64,000 nt of DNA. It comes from Thauera sp. UBA6194. Its GTDB lineage: Bacteria > Pseudomonadota > Gammaproteobacteria > Burkholderiales > Rhodocyclaceae. Shown in pieces: positions 28,249-37,854 of the stretch. Every line of letters begins with the position of its first letter. The first letter of the stretch is position 1. The notes below the pieces were generated by a model that did not search any database, was not told the DNA's origin, and was given only the letters and a program-made list of their open reading frames with translations. The stretch spans positions 1 to 64,000 of the forward strand of contig DITC01000054.1 in the NCBI GenBank assembly GCA_002422685.1, written 5' to 3'. The position numbers and the translations under genes are program-made.

Positions 28249-29423
28249 TAGAGCGCGTGCAGGCGGTCGCCGCGGACGAAACCGAGCAGCGGTCCCTCGA
28301 TGCCACGCGACAAGGCCAGCACCTTGAACAGCTCGCCCATCTCCTGCGGCGCGGTCAGGCGCTGCACGGCGCGCGCGGCGCGGATGTAGTCGGCGCTCTC
28401 CTGCGCGCCGCGCCGCGCGAGGCACTCGAGCACGCCGCAGTTGAACAGGAACTGCGCCTGCGTGGTGTAGCCCTGCACGTCCAGCCCGGCCTCGAAGCCG
28501 GCTTCGGCGACCGCGGTGAAGTCCACGAAAGCGGTGATGTCGTTCAGCCCCGGCCACAGAAAAGGGTCGCCATGCACGTGGTGGCGGTAGTAGCACAGCA
28601 AGGTGCCGCCCGAACGTGAGGGCAGGTAGTACTCGGCGCGCGGGTAGCCGTAGTCGATCAGGATCAGCGCGCCACACACCAGGCGCTGCGCCCACTCCGC
28701 CACCCAGGCCTTGCCGGCGAGGTTGAGCTCGGTGACGTACTCGCCGCGCTCCGGCACGGGCAGCGCGAGCGCCTGCCCGGCCTCGCGCACCGCTCCGGCG
28801 GCAGGCGCGTCGGCCCAGCACAGCCGGCGGGCGCCGGACACGTCGGCAACCATGCTCACCCCACGCTCGAACAAGCCTTCGGCGCGCGCCACGAGCAGAT
28901 GCAGCGGCATCACGTCGAGCACCTCGTTCGCCACCACCGCGCCCGAGAAGCGCTCGGGCAGCGCATCCAGCCAGCGCACCCGCCCGGCCAGGTGTGGCGC
29001 GCGCGCGGCGAGCGTGTCGAACTGGCGTTCGCGCAGCTCGCCCGACAGCTCGAGGATGCCGTAACGCTCCGGCACGCAGCCGCGGCGCTCAAGCTCGAGC
29101 AGCAGGTCGGCGGCGAGCAGACCGGTGCCGGCGCCGACCTCGATCAGCTCGGGCGCGCTGGCATGCATCACCTGCTCGAGCTGGGCGGCGAGCGCCTGGC
29201 CAAAAAGCGGCGTAAGCTCGGGCGCAGTGATGAAATCGCCACCAGGACCGAACTTTCGCGCGCCGCCGCTGTAATAACCCAGGCCGGGCGCATAGAGCGC
29301 GAGCTCCATGTAGCGCGCGAACGGAACCCAGCCCCCGGCCGCATCGATCTCGGCCTCGATACGCTCGAGCAGGCGTGCGCTCTGAGCGAGCGCGTCGGCA
29401 GAAGGCTGAGGCAGTGAAGACAT
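28248..29423 (-). CDS. MidA/NDUFAF7-family SAM-dependent methyltransferase
   Basis: The 391-residue protein belongs to the COG1565 group, whose mitochondrial member NDUFAF7 methylates a complex I subunit. The glycine loop EVGAGTGLLAADL binds S-adenosylmethionine. The N-terminal region with PFARYMELALYAPGLGYYSGG is diagnostic of the family. The bacterial target is not established. The ATG at 29423 is preferred over an upstream start that would reach into the promoter of the divergent SDR gene. Confidence 0.87.
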   Translation of the reverse strand: MSSLPQPSADALAQSARLLERIEAEIDAAGGWVPFARYMELALYAPGLGYYSGGARKFGPGGDFITAPELTPLFGQALAAQLEQVMHASAPELIEVGAGTGLLAADLLLELERRGCVPERYGILELSGELRERQFDTLAARAPHLAGRVRWLDALPERFSGAVVANEVLDVMPLHLLVARAEGLFERGVSMVADVSGARRLCWADAPAAGAVREAGQALALPVPERGEYVTELNLAGKAWVAEWAQRLVCGALILIDYGYPRAEYYLPSRSGGTLLCYYRHHVHGDPFLWPGLNDITAFVDFTAVAEAGFEAGLDVQGYTTQAQFLFNCGVLECLARRGAQESADYIRAARAVQRLTAPQEMGELFKVLALSRGIEGPLLGFVRGDRLHAL

Positions 29424-29537
29424 GTGCAATACACCCGAGATCGACGAAAGCCGGCCATTGTACCGGCACGTCCGCCGCGTCACGCACCCGCCCCGGGCCG
29501 CGGCACGGCAATGGCTTCAACCCCAGGTAGTTCCACG

Positions 29538-30341
29538 ATGACCTTCCCCAGCACCAACCCATTCGCACCTGCCGCATCGACCGCCGCCACTGCGAGCGAC
29601 GCCGGCCGCGCCCCCCTGATCCTCGTCACCGGCGCAGCGCGTCGTGTGGGCGCGGAGATTGCGCGCAACCTGCACGCCGCGGGGGTCCGGGTTGCGCTGC
29701 ACTACCGCCGCAGCGCCGACGAGGCCGAGGCCCTCGCCGAGGCACTCAACGCCCTTCGCCCCGACAGCGCGTTCACCGTAAGAGGCGATCTCGCCCGCTT
29801 CGGTGCCGCCGAAGAGATCGCCGCCCAGGTGCTCGATCGCGGCGACGGCCTCGATGGCCTGGTCAACAATGCCTCGAGCTTCTTTCCCACCCCGGTGGGC
29901 AGCATCGACCGCGCCGCATGGGACGAGCTCGTCGGCTCGAACCTCATGGGGCCGCTCTTCCTGTCGCAGGCGCTGGCGCCCGCCTTGCGCGCCAGCGGCG
30001 GGGCGATCGTCAACATCGTCGACATCCATGCCGAACGGCCGCTGACCGGATACACGGTGTACAACGTCGCCAAGGGCGGGCTCGCGACCCTGACGCGCGC
30101 GCTGGCGATCGACCTGGCGCCGGAGGTCCGCGTCAACGGCGTCGCGCCGGGGCCGATCGACTGGCCCGAGGACGACCAGTTTCCAGCCGCGGAGCGCGAG
30201 CGCATCATCGCCCACACCCTGCTCAAACGCGCGGGCTCACCGGCGGACATCGCGCGCACGGTGCGCTTCCTGATCCTCGATGCGCCGTACGTCACCGGGC
30301 AGATCATCGCGGTCGACGGTGGCCGCAGCGTGCATTTGTGA
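29538..30341 (+). CDS. Pteridine reductase / FolM-like short-chain dehydrogenase
   Basis: An NADPH-dependent SDR of 267 residues. The cofactor loop is VTGAARRVGAEIARNL, where the arginines point to NADPH. The NNASSFFPTPVG motif is typical of pteridine reductases such as FolM, which reduces dihydromonapterin. The catalytic YNVAKGG follows. The N-terminal 35 residues are Ala/Ser/Thr-rich and may not be part of the fold. Next to it is midA on the other strand. Confidence 0.83.
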   Translation: MTFPSTNPFAPAASTAATASDAGRAPLILVTGAARRVGAEIARNLHAAGVRVALHYRRSADEAEALAEALNALRPDSAFTVRGDLARFGAAEEIAAQVLDRGDGLDGLVNNASSFFPTPVGSIDRAAWDELVGSNLMGPLFLSQALAPALRASGGAIVNIVDIHAERPLTGYTVYNVAKGGLATLTRALAIDLAPEVRVNGVAPGPIDWPEDDQFPAAERERIIAHTLLKRAGSPADIARTVRFLILDAPYVTGQIIAVDGGRSVHL

Positions 30342-30404
30342 GCAGGTGACGCGCGGCGCTTTCTGGGATAATCCGCAGCTGATTTCCAGACAGGCTCCAG
30401 CATC

Positions 30405-31346
30405 GTGACCGCAGCTTCCGCCCCCGCCGAAAACCAGCCCGCCAGCGAAAGAGCCGGCGGCGACCGCCTCTCCAACACCTTCCTGCGGCTCAAGAAGAAG
30501 CTCGAACGCGGCGTCGGCGAGGCCATCGGCGACTACAACATGATCGGCGACGGCGACACCGTGATGGTGTGCGTCTCCGGCGGCAAGGACTCCTACACCC
30601 TGCTGTCCTGCCTGCTCGCGCTGCGCGAGCGCGCGCCGGTGGATTTCCGCATCGTGGCGATGAACCTCGACCAGAAGCAGCCCGGTTTCCCCGACCACGT
30701 GCTGCCGGCCTACTTCGAGTCGATCGGGGTCGAGTACCGCATCGTCACCGAGGACACCTACTCGATCGTCAAGGACAAGATCCCCGAGGGCAAGACCACC
30801 TGCTCGCTGTGCTCGCGCCTGCGTCGCGGCATCATCTACCGCACCGCGACAGAGCTCGGCGCCACCCGCATCGCGCTCGGCCACCACCGCGACGACATGC
30901 TCGAGACCCTGTTCCTCAACATGTTCTTCGGCGGCAAGATCAAGGCCATGCCGCCCAAGCTGGTGAGCGACGACGGCAAGCACGTGGTGATCCGCCCGCT
31001 CGCCTACTGCACCGAGGCCGACATCGCGCGCTTCGCGCGCACGATGGATTTCCCCATCATCCCGTGCAACCTGTGCGGCTCGCAGGAGAACGCCCAGCGC
31101 AAGCAGATCAAGAACATGCTGCAAGGCTGGGCGCGCGACTACCCGGGGCGCATCGAGTCGCTCGCCACCGCACTCAAGAACGTGGTGCCCTCGCACCTGG
31201 CCGACCAGCGCCTGTTCGACTTCGTCGGGCTCACGCAGCACACCGTGGTCGAGGAAGGCGACACCGCCTTCGACCCGCCCGAGCTGCCGCTCGGCCCTGG
31301 CGTGGCGACCGTGAGCCTGCTGCGCCCGGGCAGACACGAAGACTGA
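30405..31346 (+). CDS. ttcA: tRNA 2-thiocytidine biosynthesis protein TtcA
   Basis: TtcA thiolates C32 of certain tRNAs using ATP and a Fe-S cluster. The 313-residue protein has the PP-loop SGGKDS at 58-63 and the two Cys pairs CSLC and CNLC that hold the cluster and sulfur. It starts at a GTG 63 bases after the SDR gene, in a gap that contains a -10-like GATAAT (about 30367-30372). Confidence 0.95.
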   Translation: MTAASAPAENQPASERAGGDRLSNTFLRLKKKLERGVGEAIGDYNMIGDGDTVMVCVSGGKDSYTLLSCLLALRERAPVDFRIVAMNLDQKQPGFPDHVLPAYFESIGVEYRIVTEDTYSIVKDKIPEGKTTCSLCSRLRRGIIYRTATELGATRIALGHHRDDMLETLFLNMFFGGKIKAMPPKLVSDDGKHVVIRPLAYCTEADIARFARTMDFPIIPCNLCGSQENAQRKQIKNMLQGWARDYPGRIESLATALKNVVPSHLADQRLFDFVGLTQHTVVEEGDTAFDPPELPLGPGVATVSLLRPGRHED

Positions 31347-31378
31347 GCCCCCCCTCCACGCCGACAGGATCGAAGCCG

Positions 31379-32254
31379 ATGTCCGAAGCCCTGAGCACCT
31401 GCGTCCTGGCCGCCCTGCATGGTGGCGACGAGACCCTTGCAGACGGCGTGGGCGCCGATGAGCTGCGGCGTGCGGCCGAGCGCTGCGCCCACCGCATCGA
31501 GCGCGCGATCGCCGCACAGGGAGGACAGCTGCTCCAGGCGACCCCGACCCGCACCCTGGCGCGTTTTGCGAACGCCGACGCGGCGGTGCAGGCGGCGGCC
31601 ATCGCGCTCGAGCGCATTCGCAGCCTGCCACCGCTGCACGGCATGGCCCCGCCGGTGCGCATCGGAGTGCACTGCGCCCCCGTCGACAACCGCGGCGCCG
31701 AACCCGCAGGCGAGGGCGTGACCGAGGCCGTGCGCATCGCGGGCGCATGCGAGGCCGGGCAGGCGCTCGGCTCGGCCGCGTTGATCAGCCAGCTCGGCAG
31801 CGCGGCGCGCCACCTCGTCGCCAGGCTGCCGCAGACCGGACAGCGCGCGCGCGAACCGGGCGGGGACCTGCACGAGATCGGCCGCATCGAAGCCGCCGCC
31901 GGGCCGGCGCTGCCGACGCTGCAGGCGCAGACGATGCGCCTTCGGCTGCGCCATCGTCAGAACGTGATCCATATCGATGAAGCGCGCCCGGTCGTCCTGA
32001 TCGGCCGCGAGCTCGGCAACGACATCGTGATCAGCGACCCACGCGCCTCACGCCAGCATGCCCGCATCGAGCGGCGCAGCGAAGGCTTCATGCTCTTCGA
32101 CGCGAGCAGCAACGGCACCTTCGTCAGCGCAGACGATCGCCCCGAGCGCGTCGTGCGGCGCGCCAGCCTCGAGCTGCGCGGACGAGGCCGCATCGGCTGC
32201 GGCTTCGCCCCCGGCAACGGCGAGGCCGAGTTGCTCTTCTTCGATTTCGACTGA
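31379..32254 (+). CDS. FHA-domain protein with a degenerate nucleotide-cyclase-like domain
   Basis: This 291-residue protein has a C-terminal FHA phosphothreonine-binding domain at about 205-280, with the key residues Gly209, Arg210, Ser224, His227 and Asn245 present (LIGRELGND, SRQHARI, SSNGTFV). Residues 10-170 resemble a class III adenylate/guanylate cyclase domain in pattern, but I do not see the two metal-binding aspartates, so it is probably not catalytic. It may sense or bind a phosphorylated partner. No kinase gene is nearby. Confidence 0.75.
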   Translation: MSEALSTCVLAALHGGDETLADGVGADELRRAAERCAHRIERAIAAQGGQLLQATPTRTLARFANADAAVQAAAIALERIRSLPPLHGMAPPVRIGVHCAPVDNRGAEPAGEGVTEAVRIAGACEAGQALGSAALISQLGSAARHLVARLPQTGQRAREPGGDLHEIGRIEAAAGPALPTLQAQTMRLRLRHRQNVIHIDEARPVVLIGRELGNDIVISDPRASRQHARIERRSEGFMLFDASSNGTFVSADDRPERVVRRASLELRGRGRIGCGFAPGNGEAELLFFDFD

Positions 32255-32263
32255 CTGCGTGCA

Positions 32264-32296
32264 GGCCGGGCATGCAGCGTGCGCCCCATGCCGGCC
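32264..32296. terminator. Hairpin between converging FHA and PsiF-like genes
   Basis: GGCCGGGCATG (32264-32274) pairs with CATGCCGGCC (32287-32296), giving a 10-bp stem with one bulged G. It lies in the 57-base gap between two converging stop codons. T runs are absent, so the terminator call is tentative. Confidence 0.4.
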
Positions 32297-32311
32297 CCCA
32301 CCAGACAGCGC

Positions 32312-32704
32312 TCAGGCCTTGACGCACTCGGCCACGAAAGCCTTGCGCTCGGCGCCCTTGAGCGACTGCGCCGTGGCCTCCTGGTTGCAGAGCTTGCGCC
32401 TTGCCTTGGCATCGGCGATGGGCGCCTTCGCCGCGGGCGCCTCGCTCACCGCCGGCACAGCCGCACTCGCGCTCTCGGCCACGCCCGCTTCCGCGTCGGC
32501 TTCCGCCTCCACCGCAGGCATCGCATGCTTGCCACGCAGACAGCTGCTCATGAAGCTCTTGCGCGCGTCGCCCTTGAGCGCCTGCTCGCGCGCCTCGGCA
32601 TTGCACTTGCGCATGCGCTCGTGCTGCGGATTGGCCCAGGCTGCATCGGGCACCATGGCCCCCAGGACCAGGATGGCGCATGCTGCGCCGAAAATGCTTT
32701 TCAT
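32312..32704 (-). CDS. PsiF-like periplasmic repeat protein
   Basis: A 130-residue exported protein with a signal peptide (MKSIFGAACAILVLGAM, cleaved near AWA-NP) and two PsiF repeats, about 24-58 and 98-130, each with the pattern C-x3-A-x7-GxxRKxFxxxC. The repeats are separated by an Ala/Glu-rich linker. PsiF is induced by phosphate starvation in E. coli; its function is unknown. It diverges from the YqaA-like gene. Confidence 0.8.
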   Translation of the reverse strand: MKSIFGAACAILVLGAMVPDAAWANPQHERMRKCNAEAREQALKGDARKSFMSSCLRGKHAMPAVEAEADAEAGVAESASAAVPAVSEAPAAKAPIADAKARRKLCNQEATAQSLKGAERKAFVAECVKA

Positions 32705-32817
32705 GACACGACTCTCCTTGTTGTTTTACGCAATTCGCGTAAATGCATTCTGCATTTTCGCCCAAGGCCGCGTCAATACGTTTGTCATTTCCAGAAATCG
32801 CCCGGAGGCCACCCACC

Positions 32818-33234
32818 ATGCCCTGGAACGAGCTTGCAAGCCTGGCCGGCCTGGCCGCCTCGGCCTTTCTGGCGGCCACCGTGCTGCCGGGCGGCTCGGA
32901 GGCGGTCTTCGCCGGCATCATCACCCTGCAACCGCAGCTGACGCTGGCGGCACTGCTCGTCGCCACCGCGGCCAACACCGCAGGCGGCATGAGCACCTAC
33001 CTGCTCGGCCGGCTGGTGCCACGCAAGGAAATCCCTCCGCGCCTCGACCTGGTGCGGCGCTGGGGCAGCGTCAGCCTGCTGCTGTCCTGGGTGCCGCTGA
33101 TCGGTGATGCGCTGTGCGCGGCGGCGGGCGTGCTGCGCCTGAACGCGCTCGCCTGCCTGGGCTGGATGGCGCTCGGCAAGGGCCTGCGCTACGCCGCACT
33201 GGCGTGGCTGATCGAAACTGCAGCGCGCAGCTGA
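32818..33234 (+). CDS. YqaA-family (DedA-like) membrane protein
   Basis: A 138-residue protein with about four hydrophobic stretches and the start FLAATVLPGGSEAVFAG, which is the hallmark of YqaA, a short relative of DedA flippase-like proteins. The GGMSTYLLGR and WVPLIGDALCAAAGVLR motifs also fit. Its role is not defined. The ATG at 32818 follows a clear GGAGG-like ribosome site (CCGGAGGCC). Confidence 0.82.
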   Translation: MPWNELASLAGLAASAFLAATVLPGGSEAVFAGIITLQPQLTLAALLVATAANTAGGMSTYLLGRLVPRKEIPPRLDLVRRWGSVSLLLSWVPLIGDALCAAAGVLRLNALACLGWMALGKGLRYAALAWLIETAARS

Positions 33235-33302
33235 GGCGCGGATACACCCTGCACGCGGCCTATACTCGAAGCTCTTTCACCACCACAGCAGAAGGAGAAA
33301 GC

Positions 33303-33653
33303 ATGTCCACCATCGAACGCCATGGCGTCACCGAACGCTACGCGGACGCAGTCGTCCATGCAGGTGTGATCCACCTCGTCGAGGTGCCGTCGAGCAGCGA
33401 CACCGACATCACGACCCAGACCACGGAGGTGCTGGCCAGCGTCGATCGCCAGCTCACCCAGCTCGGCAGCGGTCGCGACCGCATCCTGATGGCGACCCTC
33501 TACCTGACCGACTTCTCGGATTACGACGCGATGAACGCGGTGTGGGACGCCTGGATCCCGGACGGCAGCGCCCCCGCTCGGGCCTGCGTCGAGGTCGCCG
33601 GGCTGGCCGACCCCGGCTGGCGCGTCGAGATCGCGCTCAGCGCGGCACGCTGA
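33303..33653 (+). CDS. RidA-family protein
   Basis: RidA proteins hydrolyse reactive enamine/imine intermediates. This 116-residue member has the family C-terminal ARACVEVAGLADP with the conserved arginine that binds the carboxylate. The N-terminal half differs from canonical RidA, so it may belong to one of the Rid2-Rid7 subgroups. A -10-like TATACT lies at 33261-33266 and an AGGAG ribosome site precedes the ATG. Confidence 0.84.
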   Translation: MSTIERHGVTERYADAVVHAGVIHLVEVPSSSDTDITTQTTEVLASVDRQLTQLGSGRDRILMATLYLTDFSDYDAMNAVWDAWIPDGSAPARACVEVAGLADPGWRVEIALSAAR

Positions 33654-33760
33654 GCCGGAGCGCCTGCGCTGCGCCCACCCCCCGGAGCGCCCGGAAAGCC
33701 GCGCCACGCCTAATCCCTGCCGCGGTTAATGTCTTGATTTTTGCTGCATGGTGCACTGCG

Positions 33761-33777
33761 GTCCGATAGAATCGGAC
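33761..33777 (+). promoter_or_regulatory. Inverted repeat upstream of the FAD/Fe-S oxidoreductase
   Basis: GTCCGAT-AGA-ATCGGAC is a perfect 7-bp inverted repeat with a 3-base centre, 31 bases before the ATG at 33808. It could be an operator half-site pair for a lactate or glycolate regulator, or a small leader hairpin. No regulator gene is adjacent. Confidence 0.35.
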
Positions 33778-33807
33778 GTTCTCCAGCAGCCGCTTCCGGG
33801 TAGTCCA

Positions 33808-36800
33808 ATGAGCCAACGCCTGCGCGAAATTCCGTACAACTACACCTCGTTCTCCGATCGCGAGATCGTGATCCGCCTGCTCGGCGCCGACGCCTGGGCA
33901 GCGCTGGACGAGCTGCGCGGCGAGCGCATCACCGGCCGCTCGGCGCGCATGCTGTACGAGGTGCTCGGCGACATCTGGGTGGTGCGGCGCAACCCCTATC
34001 TCGAAGACGACCTGCTCGGCTCGCGCGAACGCCGCGAGGCGCTCATCGGCGCGCTCGACCACCGCCTCAACGAGGTCGAGAAGCGCCGCCAGGGCAACGA
34101 CCGGGTGGCGCTGCTGATCGCCCGTGCGCGCGAGGCCGTGTCCGACTTCGAGCGCTGGTTCGACGACACCGCGCGCCGGCGCACGACGGTGCTCAAGGCG
34201 CTGGCGAAACACACCCGCCGCGACAATATCTGCTTCGACGGCCACGCCCGCGTCTCGCACGTCACCGACGCCACCGACTGGCGGGTCGAGTACCCCTTCC
34301 TGGTGCTCTACCCCGACACCGAAGAAGAGATGGCACCGCTGGTGCGCGAGTGCATCACGCTCGGGCTGACCATCATCCCGCGCGGCGGCGGCACCGGCTA
34401 CACCGGCGGCGCCGTGCCGCTGGACGCGAGCTCGGTGGTGATCAACACCGAAAAGCTGATCTCGATCGGTGCGGTCGAACCCATCGCCCTGCCGGGCATC
34501 GACGGCCCGATGGCCGAGCCCTACCCCACCATCCGCACCGGCGCCGGCGTCGTCACCGAGCGCGTGTCCGAAGCCGCCGCCCTCGCCGGGCGCGTGTTCG
34601 CGGTCGACCCGACCTCGGCGAGCGCCTCGTGCGTCGGAGGCAACATCGCCATGAACGCCGGCGGCAAAAAAGCCGTGCTGTGGGGCACCGCGCTCGACAA
34701 TCTGGCGTGGTGGAAGATGGTCACGCCCGACGGCAACTGGCTCGAGGTCGACCGCCTCGACCACAACTTCGGCAAGATCCACGAGCAGGAAACCGTCCGC
34801 TTCCGCCTGCGCCGCTTCGACGGCCTCAGCTACAAGCCGCTCGGCGAGGAGACCCTGTCCATGCCGGGCGCGGCCTGCCGCAAGGTCGGCCTGGGCAAGG
34901 ACGTGACCGACAAGTTCCTCGGCGGCGTGCCGGGCGTGCAGAAGGAAGGCACCGACGGCCTGATCGTCGCCGCGCGCTGGGTGCTGCACAAGATGCCGCC
35001 GGTCACGCGCACGGTGTGTCTGGAGTTCTTCGGCCAGGTGCGCGAGGCGGTGCCGGCGATCGTCGAGATCACCGACTTCTTCAAGCCGGGCGGTGCCGGC
35101 CACGCCGCGGGCGTGAAGCTCGCCGGCCTCGAGCACCTCGACGAGCGCTACGTCAAGGCAGTGGGCTACGCCACCAAGGCCAAGCGCCACGGCCGCCCGA
35201 AGATGGTGCTGATCGGCGACATCGTCGGCCACGACGAGGACGCGGTCATGAAGGCCGCCTCCGAGGTGGTGCGCATGACCAACGCGCGCGGCTCGGAGGG
35301 CTTCATCGCGGTGAGCCCCGAGCAACGCAAGCGCTTCTGGCTCGAGCGTTCGCGCACCGCGGCGATCTCGCGCCACACCAACGCGTTCAAGATCAACGAG
35401 GACGTGGTCATCCCGCTGCCGCGCATGGGCGAATACTGCGACGGCATCGAACGCATCAACATCGAGCTTTCGCTGCAGAACAAGATCGCGCTGTGCGACC
35501 GGCTCGCGGAGTTCCTGCAGGGCGAGCTGCCGCTCGACGTCAAGGACGTCGAGGTCGACCGCGACACCCTGCTCTCCGACCACCGCGCCCAGGCGCTCGA
35601 GCAGGTCAGCGAAGTCCGTCGGCGCTGGCAGTGGCTGCTCGACAACCTCGATCTGCCGCTCGCCGAGGCCGAGGCGCAGTTCGACGACTACGGCATCCGC
35701 GCTGGCGAGCTGAGCAACCGCACCGCCAACCCGGTGCTCTTCCACCGCCTGCAGGACTACTCGATCCGGGTGTCGTGGAAGGAAGAGCTGCGCCCGCAGC
35801 TCGAGCTGATCTTCGACGGTGCGCTGTTCGCGCGCATCATCGCGCACATCGGCGAGATCCACGCCGAGGTCCTGCGCGGCCGTGTCTTCGTCGCGCTGCA
35901 CATGCACGCCGGCGACGGCAACGTGCATACAAACCTGCCGGTCAACTCCGACCACTACGAGATGCTGCAGACCGCCAACCGCGCGGTCGACCGCATCATG
36001 GCGCTGGCGCGCAGCCTGGACGGCGTGATCTCGGGCGAGCACGGCATCGGCATCACCAAGATCGACTACCTGACCGACGCGGAGATGGCCAATTTCTGGG
36101 CCTACAAGGAAAAGGTCGACCCGGAGGGCCGCTTCAACCGCGGCAAGCTGATGCGCAACGGCCCGATCAAGGGCACGCTCGAGAACGCCTACACCCCCAG
36201 CTTCAACCTGATGGGCCACGAGTCCATCATCATGGAGCAGACCGACGTCGGCGAAATCGCCCACGACATCAAGGACTGCCTGCGCTGCGGCAAGTGCAAG
36301 CCGGTGTGCTCGACCCACGTGCCGCGCGCCAACCTGCTGTACAGCCCGCGCAACAAGATCCTGTCCACCTCGCTGCTGATCGAGGCCTTCCTGTACGAGG
36401 AGCAGACCCGGCGCGGCGTATCGCTCGCGCACTGGGCCGAGTTCGAGGACGTGGCCGACCACTGCACGATCTGCCACAAGTGCGAGAAGCCCTGCCCGGT
36501 GGACATCGACTTCGGCGACGTCACGGTGAAGATGCGCAACCTGCTGCGCAAGCAGGGCAAGAAGTCCTTCAACCCCGGCAAGGCCGCGGCGATGGCCTTC
36601 CTGACCATCAAGGACCCGACCACGATCAAGGCGATGCGCACCGGCATGATCGCGTGGGGCTACAAGGCGCAGCGCTTCGGCTACGAGATGGGCAGGAAGT
36701 TCGGCCTGATCCAGCCGCAGGTCAAGGCGCCGCCGGCCACGCTCGGCAAGGCGCCGCTGGTTTCGCCCACCGTGCGGGCCCAGGTGATCCACTTCATCAA

Positions 36801-37701
36801 CAAGCCCATGCCCGGCAACCTGCCCAAGCGCACCAGCCGCGCGCTGCTCGATATCGAGGACGACAAGGTCATCCCGGTGATCCGCGATCCGCACAAGGCC
36901 AATGGCGATTCGGAGGCGGTGTTCTACTTCCCGGGCTGCGGTTCCGAGCGCCTGTTCAGCCAGGTCGGGCTGGCCACCCAGGCCATGCTCTACCACGTCG
37001 GCGCACAGACCGTGCTGCCGCCGGGCTACCTGTGCTGCGGCTACCCGCAGACCGCCGCCGGCGAAGAGGACAAGGGGCAGAAGATCACCACCGACAACCG
37101 CGTGCTCTTCCACCGCGTCGCCAACACGCTGAACTACCTCGACATCAAGACCGTGATCGTGTCCTGCGGCACCTGCATGGATCAGCTGCAGAAGTACGAA
37201 TTCGAGAAGATCTTCCCCGGCTGCCGCCTGCTCGACATCCACGAGTACCTGATGGAGAAGGGCGTCAGGCTCGAGGGCGCGCAGGGCGTGAAGTACATGT
37301 ACCACGAGCCCTGCCACACGCCGATGAAGGTGCATTCGGGCATCAAGGTGGCCAACGAGCTGATGGGCACGCGCGTCGATCTGTCCGACCGCTGCTGCGG
37401 CGAGTCGGGCACGCTGGCCGTGGCGCGCCCGGACATCTCCACCCAGGTGCGCTTTCGCAAGCAGGAAGAGATCGAGAAGGGCGCCGCCCTGCTGCGCGAG
37501 GACGCGCCGAACGCGAAGATCAAGATGCTGACCTCGTGCCCGAGCTGCCTGCAGGGCATGGCCCGCTACGCCGACGACGCCGGCGGCATCGAGCCCGACT
37601 ACATCGTGGTCGAGCTGGCCAGGCACCTGCTCGGCGAGAACTGGCTGCCGGACTACGTCGCCAGGGCCAACAGCGGCGGCATCGAGCGCGTGCTGCTGTA
37701 A
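33808..37701 (+). CDS. Large FAD-binding/Fe-S oxidoreductase (D-lactate/glycolate dehydrogenase-like fusion)
   Basis: A 1297-residue single polypeptide joining the parts of GlcD- and GlpC/LldE-type enzymes. In order: an N-terminal DUF3683-like region, a PCMH-type FAD-binding domain ([11 protein letters not shown], then [11 protein letters not shown]), the FAD-oxidase C domain with [12 protein letters not shown], two 4Fe-4S motifs (CLRCGKC near 824, CTICHKC near 886), and a C-terminal pair of CCG domains (LCCGYPQ near 1075, RCCGESG near 1195). It probably oxidises a 2-hydroxy acid and passes electrons to quinone. The substrate is inferred only from the family. Confidence 0.82.
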   Translation: MSQRLREIPYNYTSFSDREIVIRLLGADAWAALDELRGERITGRSARMLYEVLGDIWVVRRNPYLEDDLLGSRERREALIGALDHRLNEVEKRRQGNDRVALLIARAREAVSDFERWFDDTARRRTTVLKALAKHTRRDNICFDGHARVSHVTDATDWRVEYPFLVLYPDTEEEMAPLVRECITLGLTIIPRGGGTGYTGGAVPLDASSVVINTEKLISIGAVEPIALPGIDGPMAEPYPTIRTGAGVVTERVSEAAALAGRVFAVDPTSASASCVGGNIAMNAGGKKAVLWGTALDNLAWWKMVTPDGNWLEVDRLDHNFGKIHEQETVRFRLRRFDGLSYKPLGEETLSMPGAACRKVGLGKDVTDKFLGGVPGVQKEGTDGLIVAARWVLHKMPPVTRTVCLEFFGQVREAVPAIVEITDFFKPGGAGHAAGVKLAGLEHLDERYVKAVGYATKAKRHGRPKMVLIGDIVGHDEDAVMKAASEVVRMTNARGSEGFIAVSPEQRKRFWLERSRTAAISRHTNAFKINEDVVIPLPRMGEYCDGIERINIELSLQNKIALCDRLAEFLQGELPLDVKDVEVDRDTLLSDHRAQALEQVSEVRRRWQWLLDNLDLPLAEAEAQFDDYGIRAGELSNRTANPVLFHRLQDYSIRVSWKEELRPQLELIFDGALFARIIAHIGEIHAEVLRGRVFVALHMHAGDGNVHTNLPVNSDHYEMLQTANRAVDRIMALARSLDGVISGEHGIGITKIDYLTDAEMANFWAYKEKVDPEGRFNRGKLMRNGPIKGTLENAYTPSFNLMGHESIIMEQTDVGEIAHDIKDCLRCGKCKPVCSTHVPRANLLYSPRNKILSTSLLIEAFLYEEQTRRGVSLAHWAEFEDVADHCTICHKCEKPCPVDIDFGDVTVKMRNLLRKQGKKSFNPGKAAAMAFLTIKDPTTIKAMRTGMIAWGYKAQRFGYEMGRKFGLIQPQVKAPPATLGKAPLVSPTVRAQVIHFINKPMPGNLPKRTSRALLDIEDDKVIPVIRDPHKANGDSEAVFYFPGCGSERLFSQVGLATQAMLYHVGAQTVLPPGYLCCGYPQTAAGEEDKGQKITTDNRVLFHRVANTLNYLDIKTVIVSCGTCMDQLQKYEFEKIFPGCRLLDIHEYLMEKGVRLEGAQGVKYMYHEPCHTPMKVHSGIKVANELMGTRVDLSDRCCGESGTLAVARPDISTQVRFRKQEEIEKGAALLREDAPNAKIKMLTSCPSCLQGMARYADDAGGIEPDYIVVELARHLLGENWLPDYVARANSGGIERVLL

Positions 37702-37726
37702 GGGGCGGCCAGCCGGCGGTGTAGCC

Positions 37727-37763
37727 GCGAGGCTTGCCGCGAGGTGAGGGCGAGGCTTGCCGC
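37727..37763 (+). repeat. 14-bp direct repeat pair
   Basis: GCGAGGCTTGCCGC occurs at 37727-37740 and again at 37750-37763, in the 153-base gap between the oxidoreductase and the binding-protein gene. No further copies are seen, and its meaning is unknown. Confidence 0.5.
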
Positions 37764-37854
37764 CTCGGGACCACTCGTCCATCATCGGGGCTACCCGCCC
37801 GGACACGATGGTGGGCGGCCGCCCGGCGGTCGTCGGCCAACTCAGGAGACCTCG

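Noticed and set aside
33637..37806. Very long open frame on the minus strand (over 1300 codons)
   Set aside because: It is antisense to the FAD/Fe-S oxidoreductase and exists because GC-rich codons rarely give stops in that frame; the residue mix (Ala, Arg, His, Val, Gly runs) is unlike a folded protein.
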